Assembly (NCBI GenBank): GCA_016801845.1
Contig: CM028931.1
Location: 21,856,802 to 21,920,801 of the forward strand
Direction: 5' to 3'
Length of the DNA: 64,000 nucleotides
Origin: Polydactylus sextarius
Taxonomy: Eukaryota; Chordata; Actinopteri; Polynemidae
This document shows, in pieces, positions 58,301 to 64,000 of the stretch. Each line of letters starts with the position of its first letter. Within the stretch, counting starts at the first letter, position 1. Both the position numbers and the translations under genes were made by a program. Under the pieces are notes generated by a model, which ran no database searches, had not been told where the DNA came from, and worked only from the letters and a program-made list of their open reading frames with translations.

Positions 58301-58862
58301 TGGATTGAGCTGAGACAACACCATGTTGTGGAACTATTGAGCTAACAATAGCTTTGGAGGAAAGATTAGCCGTAGCTGTGCATCTGTTTAGTGCTAATTA
58401 GCAAATGTTAGCATGCTAACTTACTGTATATGCTAGCACATAGCTTACAACCTTGTTTAGTTTGTGTGGTATTCAGAGATAATTAGCAAATTTTAGCACG
58501 CATTAAACGCATTAAACTAAGATGGAACACGCACTAGGTCAGAGCTAACTAGCTAGCTTAGTTTTAGCTGACGTTTTGCCTAAAATTCACATATTTTAGT
58601 CACAATACTGTATTTTTTAATGTAATATCACATCAGCATGGCGTAGCATGTAGCACGTTTACATGGGAATTAGCTAATTAGCGACGTTAAAACCTTGTAA
58701 AACAGGATGGAGGTTTTCTTCTTCTTCTTCTTTGTCGTTACACATCACCTCCCCCACAACCACCAGGCGTTGGGTTTACTGTGGGCCTGGCATCGCAGCG
58801 CTGGCACCGAGCAGAAAATCAATAGCCATCGACACGCAACACTGCATCAAGACTGTTACTGT

Positions 58863-58901
<39 letters not shown>

Positions 58902-61392
58902 CGGAGGAGGAAAGACGAGGGAAAGATAGGAACATTTACATCGGAATATTTCCCAGACATTTATATTCCCCACGTGTCCTTTAATCTGCTGCCAGTTCAT
59001 AAATTCACATTAACTACAGATGCTTTAGAAATCGTTGGGAGTCACAAATCAATTGGAGGCCAATGGCCAATTAAAGATCCTCATATATTTAATTTTCCTT
59101 TTTAAAATGAATATGTAGATGGATATGTCTGATGGTTTGTCTTTAGATTTTCTAGTTTTAAATGGATATAAAAAAAATTTTTAAAAAAGTGAGTTGGTTG
59201 TTGTGTTTGTTCATGGAAGATGCTATTTTTTATTAAATTTTCATATTTCATTTTTTTTAATGTACTACTTTTTATTATTATTATTTTATTTAAATCCTAT
59301 TTAATTTTTATTTTATCTTTTTTTTTTAAATATTTTCTTTTTAAATGTGATATATATGTATATATTTTTATTTTAATTTAATTTAATTTTTTAATTTTTT
59401 TTATTGTTATACTCTTTAATTTGGAATTTAATTTAATTTTATCTCATTTTTCTACTTTATGTTATTTTATTTTGGTTTATTTTAATAACTTTTTTTGATT
59501 TTTTTTTTTTTTTTTTTTATATACTATACTTTTGTTATGTTTTTTTAATCCATCCTGTTACATCGAAAAATACAAAATTTTACTTTATTTTCAAACGCTT
59601 GAGAATCTCTATTCTATCTCTATTAAATTAATGTCAACTTCAATCTTGACATTTCTGGTTTGTTCTTGACATTCTGATCATAAACACTGCGTCCAGTTGT
59701 TCTCTTTTAAATCTTTTCAAACTGCTGCTGTATTGACGGATCTGGTTTCCCGTTAGGACGGCCCACGCTCAGGGTAAATCAGAGGCGGCGGTGGGAGCGG
59801 CGCAGAAAGCCCAGGAGGAGAGTCGCATGGCGAGGGTCACGGCCAAACAGTTCTCGCCGTCCTTCCAGCACCCGGGCAACGGTGAGCGACCACATGTGAC
59901 AAACCCAACAAACGCAACACGTACACATGAGCGTGTGTGGGTTGGTGATAAAGGTCAGAAGCGACCTCCCCCCAGCTTTATGTTTCTGAATCTGTCACTC
60001 ACATCTGTGCAACGCTGCAGGTAGCAACACACACGCTCACCTGATTCGACAGCGACTGTTCTTTTGCGATCTTTGTCAACGAGCATCGGCGCTGACATTT
60101 TAAAACACCGCTGTTGTTCGTCTCTCGGGCCTTCGCCTTTGTACCTGCAGATAAAAACTAAAAACACGGGAACTATTCATCGGAGACGAGGAAGTATCGA
60201 GAGGAAAAGTTGACACGAAGAGATGGAAGTAGAGTTTGTTTGTGACATTTCGATTTTATGACCGACATGTGATTATCTAGTGATGTTAACTTTACTCTTA
60301 CTCTTTACTCTCTTTCAACATAAAATTCGCCCAAGAAGAAAAAGATAAAACCTGTTGCTTCTGTTTGTAATTTGCGTAATTCTACCATCTCACTTTATTT
60401 TCTCTGATGTCGTCCACGATGTTTTCGCAGGTATGGAGGTCCAGCGTCCCAAACGTCAGGTGTCCAGCGAGGTGGAGGGCGAAGGCCTGTCGAGTAGCGC
60501 CGGCACGGCCGACAGCCCCGACCTTTACGTGAAGAGCGGGGCGTCTGACGACCCGTCCAACGACGCTGCCACCCCTGATCTCAGCCCGCCTTCTTCCTCT
60601 CCGCCTCACACCCCGCCTCCCCCTGCCCGACCGTCGCAGCGCAGCAAGAGCGCCCGCTTCCACCGGCAGGGCGCCGTGGACCATGAAGACAGGGGTAAGG
60701 ACGGTGGAGAAAAGGGCGACAAGGGAGGGAAGACGGAAATCCAGGTGCTGATGGAGGGAGGGGGTGAAGGAGGCGGAGGGAAGGGGGAGTACCCGCGGGC
60801 TAACAGCTGGAGCGAGGACAAAAAGCGGGGGGTGTTGTCAAAAGGAAGCGGGGTCAGTGGACGAGGGGCAAGTCGGACCAACGGACACAAACACAGCTCC
60901 TCCAATCACAAGTCGCGGGAGCACGGCTCGTCCAATCACAGACAAGCCAGGGGGGACAGGTGGACGGAGTCGTCGTCCTCCGCCTCCTGGACGTCGGGGC
61001 ACCGGGGCGTCCACAGTAGAGGTGGTGGCCGGCTGCTGGAGCAGGACGAGGAGAAAATCAGCAACTACGAGATGGAGATGAAGCCTTTACAGCCAAGAGA
61101 CTCCACTACCCATAAGCCCCATGGGGCGCATGGTGAGGAGGGCGGGAGGCATGGGCATGCTCACGCTCACGGGGACGGACGCTCGCACGCCGTGCCGAGA
61201 CAGAGACACAAGAACCGGGAGGGGAGGGACGCGAGAGAGGGTGGGAAAGACTCGGCACACAAGGCGGACAGACCGGGGGAGAAGATGGACTCGCGGCCTC
61301 TACGCCGGGACCTCACCCTCTCCCCCCCTCTGAAGTCCTCACCCATCACCCCGGAGCAGGACCACAGCCTCACCCAGAGCAAAGGCAACTCG
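42961..61392 (+). CDS. jph3: jph3, junctophilin 3, partial (C-terminus beyond the window)
   Basis: Junctophilins hold ER/SR close to the plasma membrane in excitable cells; JPH3 is the brain form. Coding exons: 42961-43342, 51835-52321, 53876-54241, 59757-59881, 60431-61392, all with GT/AG borders and consistent phases, 774 codons so far (human 748 in total). Eight MORN motifs are seen: YCGGWEEGKAHGHG, YCGSWAHGFELLG, YQGTWAQGKRHGVG, YKGEWTHGFKGRYG, YEGTWNNGLQDGYG, FQGQWVGGMRHGYG, YCGEWKNDKRTGFG and YEGEWLSNKRHGYG. These bind the plasma membrane. Then come an Ala-rich helix (KIREKVDRAVEGAQKAADIA) and a long divergent region rich in Ser, Gly and His. The ER anchor helix is absent from the window. 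The family member is judged from RSPLRTSINSLRS and QRPKRQ. Confidence 0.95.
43400..44600. repeat. GAGATTAAAGTCGAAATG degenerate repeat with higher-order period
   Basis: Surrounds the SINE. A larger unit starting at CTAAACTCAACAAGTTGAAA recurs near 43792, 43998 and 44215, so the period is about 205-217 bp. The inner unit is 20-30 bp. Confidence 0.75.
43497..43665 (+). mobile_element. tRNA-derived SINE in jph3 intron 1
   Basis: Has both internal RNA polymerase III boxes: A box TGGTTAAGGTG (43514-43524) and B box GGTTCGAATCC (43559-43569), with 34 bp between them. A tail TTTCCTGTCTCTCTACACCG and ATTAAAGACAAAAA follows, a pattern common in fish SINEs. It is not a working tRNA gene. The family name was not recognised. 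Confidence 0.8.
44601..46180. other. jph3 intron 1, mostly unique sequence
   Basis: Contains a further short block of GAGATTAAAG repeats at 45475-45670 and small microsatellites. No exon was recognised. Confidence 0.5.
46180..47660. repeat. sparse TTAGC/GCTAAC array (jph3 intron 1)
   Basis: Loosely spaced TTAGCATGTTAGCA, GCTAACTTGTTAGC and GCTAGCTGTTAGC units in otherwise ordinary intron. Confidence 0.6.
47760..48040. other. complex island in jph3 intron 1
   Basis: A balanced, non-repetitive stretch between arrays, with GGCCTAATTATCCTTAAACA and TCGCTGTAATTATTAAC homeodomain-like sites. Candidate conserved element or enhancer, from texture only. Confidence 0.3.
48430..49420. repeat. TAGCTA-rich region with a long hairpin
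   Basis: GCTAGC and TTAGCTA units. It includes an inverted repeat: arms 48776-48830 and 48930-48983 around 99 bp, sharing GCTAGC..CTATGATATGATAT and AGCTAGCTAGCTAGG-type sequence. Confidence 0.7.
49430..49600. other. complex island in jph3 intron 1
   Basis: Balanced sequence (CCGTGCGGCTGCCTCATATG, GGCATGCGAGTTGTGAAGCG) unlike the repeats around it. Candidate conserved element. Confidence 0.25.
50498..50507 (+). promoter_or_regulatory. perfect CArG box (SRF site) in jph3 intron 1
   Basis: CCTTATATGG fits CC(A/T)6GG exactly, in a GC-richer stretch (50410-50580) between repeats. A TGAATCA site lies about 20 bp later. A role as an enhancer is inferred. Confidence 0.35.
50576..50665. repeat. (CA)n and (GT)n microsatellites
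   Basis: CA at 50578-50594 and 50640-50664 with a short GT tract between. Confidence 0.9.
50880..51745. repeat. AATATTGCTAACTAA degenerate array (jph3 intron 1 end)
   Basis: A different dialect of the TAGC repeats: GCAAATATTGCTAACTA and ACTTAACTTAACTTAAAG units. Confidence 0.75.
51835..52321 (+). CDS. jph3: jph3 coding exon 2
   Basis: Encodes the sixth MORN motif, YGMAAVIRSPLRTSINSLRS, a Ser/Gly/Pro-rich stretch longer than in human, GGFVLMAHSEAELLKGKRKG, and SSLASQRSKQSSFRSEAGMS. Acceptor gttccag, donor tcag|gtcaaa. Confidence 0.95.
52330..53060. repeat. AATATTGCTAACTAA degenerate array (jph3 intron 2)
   Basis: Same dialect as 50880-51745: GCTAACTAACAAATGTGTAG and TTAGCAAATATTGCTAACT. It resumes right after exon 2, so the two blocks flank the exon. 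Confidence 0.8.
53061..53540. other. jph3 intron 2, unique part
   Basis: No repeats or exons were recognised; purine-rich at 53280-53400. Confidence 0.45.
53540..53865. repeat. TAGCTAA array (jph3 intron 2 end)
   Basis: GCTAAGTTAGCTGAAGTAGC-type units up to the exon 3 acceptor. Confidence 0.75.
53876..54241 (+). CDS. jph3: jph3 coding exon 3
   Basis: Encodes an acidic stretch (ELAVADDDVDATATE), MORN motifs seven and eight, FPDSTKEEGKYKQNILVSGK and KNLIPLRASKIREKVDRAVE. Acceptor tttccag, donor caag|gtagag. Confidence 0.95.
54330..54960. repeat. TAGCTAA array (jph3 intron 3), block 1
   Basis: Includes a near-exact tandem of about 180-190 bp: AAAGTTAGCTAAGGTAGCTA recurs near 54560 and 54746, each after TATCTTAG, and TCAAAGGTAGTAAAAGTATC near 54484 and again (as TCAAACGTAGTAAAAGTATC) near 54668. 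Confidence 0.75.
54961..55250. other. jph3 intron 3, unique part
   Basis: Ordinary intron sequence; nothing recognised. Confidence 0.4.
55250..56480. repeat. TAGCTAG/TAGCTAA array (jph3 intron 3), block 2
   Basis: AGCTAGC and GCTAAGTTAGCTAA units, with a unique gap at about 55560-55850. Confidence 0.65.
56860..58700. repeat. GTTAGCATGCTAAC array (jph3 intron 3), block 3
   Basis: Larger units are visible: AACAGCTAACAATAGC..TTGGAGGAAA then GTTAGC.GTAGCTGTGATATGTGTT and GTTAGCATGCTAACA recur near 57090, 57200, 58220 and 58340. A unique gap at 57440-57760 looks unrelated. Confidence 0.65.
58710..59105. other. complex island with (GA)n in jph3 intron 3
   Basis: GA tract at about 58865-58898. 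On each side is balanced sequence, such as GGCATCGCAGCGCTGGCACC and AATTGGAGGCCAATGGCCAA. Candidate conserved element. Confidence 0.3.
59106..59640. repeat. T/A-rich low-complexity sequence (jph3 intron 3)
   Basis: TTTTATTTTA-type low complexity over more than 400 bp. Confidence 0.8.
59757..59881 (+). CDS. jph3: jph3 coding exon 4
   Basis: Encodes TAHAQGKSEAAVGAAQKAQE and ARVTAKQFSPSFQHPGN, the end of the alpha-helical region. Human has AQKAQEEARIARITAKEFSP. Acceptor cccgttag, donor aacg|gtgagc. Confidence 0.94.
59882..60430. other. jph3 intron 4
   Basis: Unique sequence, no feature recognised. Confidence 0.5.
60431..61392 (+). CDS. jph3: jph3 coding exon 5
   Basis: Encodes GMEVQRPKRQVSSEVEGEG, a long divergent low-complexity region (GGGEGGGGKGEYPRANSWSE; HGHAHAHGDG), the conserved EEKISNYEMEMKPL and RRDLTLSPPLKSS, then SKGNS. 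Acceptor ttcgcag, donor tcg|gtaagt. The exon ends in phase 0, and the next exon should carry the anchor helix. Confidence 0.94.
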
Positions 61393-61419
61393 GTAAGTCT
61401 CCCTCGCACCTGTCAAACT

Positions 61420-62130
61420 CTTGCAATTTTACACAAAATTGTAACACATATTGCCAAGATTTTGTCCTAATAAGCGCCACAAGACTTTGCTGAACATGTC
61501 GATGTGTATTTTGTGTAGATAAAGTGAAAAATTAGTGATTTATATCAGTTTGAAAAAATGCGTCACATTGTGTTTTTTTCCCTGAGCAAGAGGCCTCAGT
61601 TATAATAATCATCAATCAGAGAGAGCCGAAGGTGGCTCTCGGTACAAAAAGAGGGCTAGCGCAAAAAATGTAAGTTGTATCGTTTCAGAAGTCACACGGT
61701 GTGATGAGGCATAAATTTACCTACAATTTGATATTAAAATTGTTTCTGAGAAGCGAAAGATGCAGGAGCTACAAGAATAAAAGTGACAAAAAAAAGTTTG
61801 GAAAAGAACAGCCATTAAAACGCTAAAGAAGAAATTTCATAAAACTTAAATCGCAATAATTCAAAAACGATAAAAGATATCAAAAAGCTGATTGACAGGA
61901 GAACAACTCACAGTCTTGTGACCTATTGAAAGCTTAAATGACGTCTATAGATAAAAGTACAACAGAGCTGTTAGATGTTAAAGAAGACAATGTTTTTCGC
62001 AAAATTTTAGGGCTTCTCCATTCATTTCTATGGAGAAAAAAAAACTCTCTGAAGATACATTATCTACCATTATGCTTAAAAGTATTTATAGTCATTGTAA
62101 ATTAAAAATTTGAGTGATTCTGTGTTCATT
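61420..62130 (-). repeat. dispersed repeat copy G (jph3 intron 5, inverted)
   Basis: The only copy found on the - strand. Read in reverse complement it gives the same blocks in the same order: CATAGAAATGAATGGAGAAG, TTTTTGAATTATTGCGATTT, GCTCCTGCATCTTTCGCTTC and CTACACAAAATACACATCGA. Its 3' end lies about 25 bp after the jph3 exon 5 donor. Confidence 0.7.
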
Positions 62131-63045
62131 CCGATGGGGAAAAAAAAATCTGAAAATTTTCTATATCTTTTTTGTAAATTAATCGCAACAATTGTCGGCA
62201 AATTAGGACTAGGTAGCGACCCAAAAAAAAAAAAAAAAGACTTTTTGCAGCTTGTTGTAAAAACAGATAAGGGAAAATCTATAAAAAATATATAAACATC
62301 GTAATCTAGGAACACTGTAGTGTCAAATTTTTTTGAAAAATCGAAATTTTGTAATACATCGTAACCTGAAGTTGTGCGACACAATTTCTTTAATTCACAA
62401 AACAGACGGGACAAAGTCCAAAAAGTAGGTTTTATTTTTGTAGTCATGTCCGGCATCAAAACCTAAAAAAACAAACAAAAAAAAAAACAACCTGTAACTC
62501 ATCAAATTTGAGCTAATTCTCTAATTTCCCGCCACGAGCGACCCCCACCGCCCGTCTTACATATGATCACGTTATCCGTCACTAAAACAAAACTATCGAT
62601 CGCGGCAGCTTCAAACGTGATTACCTCGTCTCTCTGTGCATTTGTCATATCTGTCGCCGCTACGCATCGATTCGACTGAAAGGATTTGTCGTCCACCGTC
62701 ATGAGGATACAACCCATCCCTTGTGACATAACACTGACACTGTGTTATCCCACATATTAAGATAATCCCGTAGAAGAGAAAGAGAAGGGGAGGAGAAGAG
62801 GGGTTGGGGGTTGGGGGGCAGGTTTAACCTTGTGAAATAAAAAAAAAATTAACAAATAAATAGATAAATAAATGGTGTTGTGGTGAAGCAGGTGGAGGAT
62901 TAAACAGGTGGACGGTTACGTTGTGATGATTTTTAGTTTCAGATGCGGACGCGGTTAATGAGAGCAACAGGAAAAAAAAAAAAAAAAAAAAAAAAATCAT
63001 CATCAGCGGCTGAAAAACACAGAGATGGAAAAAAACCTCGGCACC
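62131..63045. other. jph3 intron 5, unique part
   Basis: AT-rich with A runs (about 62222-62239 and 62971-62996) and a purine-rich stretch near 62775-62820. No exon was recognised; in particular no frame encodes a C-terminal membrane helix. Confidence 0.45.
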
Positions 63046-63069
63046 TTAGTAACAGCACACTAGTGAACG

Positions 63070-63353
63070 AGCCCCGTCCTCCATGGAGGCAACCCATTGG
63101 TTCGCCGCCGCTCTGTTGCTAGGGAACAGCTTATGCCTTGCTTCAGCGGCGGCCAATCGGTGGGCGTGTGTTGGCGACAGGGAGGTGGAGGAGGAAGGGA
63201 GGGTGGTGGAGGTGGGATGCTTGTGTGTGTGTGTGTGTGTGTGTGTTTGCAGCCGCAGAGAAGCAAGTGAGATTTGTGTAAAGACGAGTTCACAGCGAAC
63301 ACAGATACGATCACATATCAGATAAATATACACAGTGAAACGCTCGGGGCTTC

Positions 63354-63390
<37 letters not shown>

Positions 63391-63510
63391 AAACAGCGTG
63401 GAAAGATCCGGTTGTTTTAGCCTGCGTAGCGTTTCCTATTTACGTCGTTTTAAACGCCCTAGCGTCTTTACGTTATGCGCGCTAATCCCGTCGCCTAGCA
63501 ACAGCAACAC
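63070..63510. promoter_or_regulatory. CpG-rich island with RFX X-box-like and CCAAT motifs in jph3 intron 5
   Basis: GC-rich patches around 63060-63200 and 63420-63600. X-box-like GTTGCTAGGGAAC (63115-63127) and GTCGCCTAGCAAC (63490-63502), two CCAAT boxes (ATTGG near 63096; CCAATCGG near 63151) and a GGGCGTG. A (GT)n at 63222-63245 and a (CA)n at 63356-63388 lie between. Inferred to be an internal promoter or enhancer. Confidence 0.35.
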
Positions 63511-63599
63511 TTCATAAAAATTAGCTGCGCTTACGGGAAAAGTCTTCGACGAATGCGACGAAGAAAACGAGCCTTCGGGGAATTTCCTATTTACGCTGC

Positions 63600-64000
63600 G
63601 CTACGTGCTACATCCGTAAATATGCTACGTGTAGCATGAACGTAGCATATATGTAGCAAATATGCTACACGTGGCGTATTTCCACATATGCTACATGTGT
63701 AAATGTGCTACATCCACAAATATGCTACGTCTGTAAATATGCTACGTGTGTAGCGTGAATGTAGCATATCTACAATTATGCTACGTACATAGCTATTTAC
63801 ATTAATATGCTGCATCCATAGCATACTAACATAAATATGCTACGTCTATAAATATGCTACATCCATAGCATACTAACATAAATATGCTACGTCTGTGAAT
63901 ATGCTACGTGTGTAGCATGAATGTAGCATATATACTAATATGCTATGTACCTAGCTATTTACATTAATATGCTGCATCCATAGCATACTAACATAAATAT
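63600..64000. repeat. AATATGCTACGT array with 162-bp higher-order period
   Basis: Units AATATGCTACGTCTGTAA on one strand and GTAGCATGAATGTAGCATAT on the other. A larger unit starting ACATTAATATGCTGCATCCA recurs at 63799 and 63961. The array runs off the window. Confidence 0.85.

Noticed and set aside
63222..63388. CRISPR-like or other prokaryotic array in this or any repeat-rich part
   Set aside because: Repeats are microsatellites or degenerate units without unique spacers, and the window is a vertebrate genome.
61393..64000. Last jph3 exon with the ER anchor
   Set aside because: No frame encoding the expected hydrophobic C-terminal helix was found here, so it is placed outside the window.

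Overview
This window comes from a vertebrate nuclear genome, most likely a teleost fish. It holds three multi-exon genes, all on the + strand, with GT/AG introns and proteins that read through as recognisable vertebrate families: slc7a5 (the LAT1 light chain), klhdc4 (Kelch domain containing 4) and jph3 (junctophilin 3). The same three genes are neighbours on human chromosome 16q24. Compact introns, very abundant TA and CA microsatellites, a tRNA-derived SINE and degenerate GCTAAC/TAGCTAA arrays fit a percomorph-like fish; the species cannot be named from the sequence.

Layout. 1-6650 is AT-rich intergenic DNA with long (TA)n tracts, a 246-bp direct duplication and GAGATTAAAGT-type simple repeats. 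6886-19310 is slc7a5: ten coding exon positions, with two tandem first coding exons (1a at 6886-7372, 1b at 8458-9013) that can each splice in frame to exon 2. The predicted isoforms are 490 and 513 residues. 19311-30230 is the slc7a5 3' region and an intergenic stretch with microsatellites, a foldback element and a perfect 20-bp palindrome. 30286-36138 is klhdc4: CRE and ETS promoter motifs, 13 coding exons and a poly(A) signal, with a one-base deletion in exon 10 that breaks the frame. 36200-41100 is repeat-rich intergenic DNA with TAGCTAA arrays and a second foldback element. 41120-64000 is jph3: a leader region and coding exons 1-5 (382, 487, 366, 125 and 962 bp). The final exon, with the ER membrane anchor, is not found and should lie beyond the window.

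The genes are functionally independent: an amino-acid exchanger, a Kelch protein of poorly known role, and a tether between ER and plasma membrane in excitable cells. The most notable points are the duplicated slc7a5 first exon, which changes residues of the substrate pocket and shows patchy near-identity suggesting gene conversion; the klhdc4 frameshift; a dispersed repeat of about 700 bp with at least six copies in introns of all three genes, four of them with the same end close to an exon; several foldback and hairpin structures; and a CpG-rich island with RFX X-box-like sites inside jph3 intron 5.

Exon borders were set by hand from reading frame, splice dinucleotides and remembered human proteins. 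Repeat borders are approximate. No alignment or database search was run.
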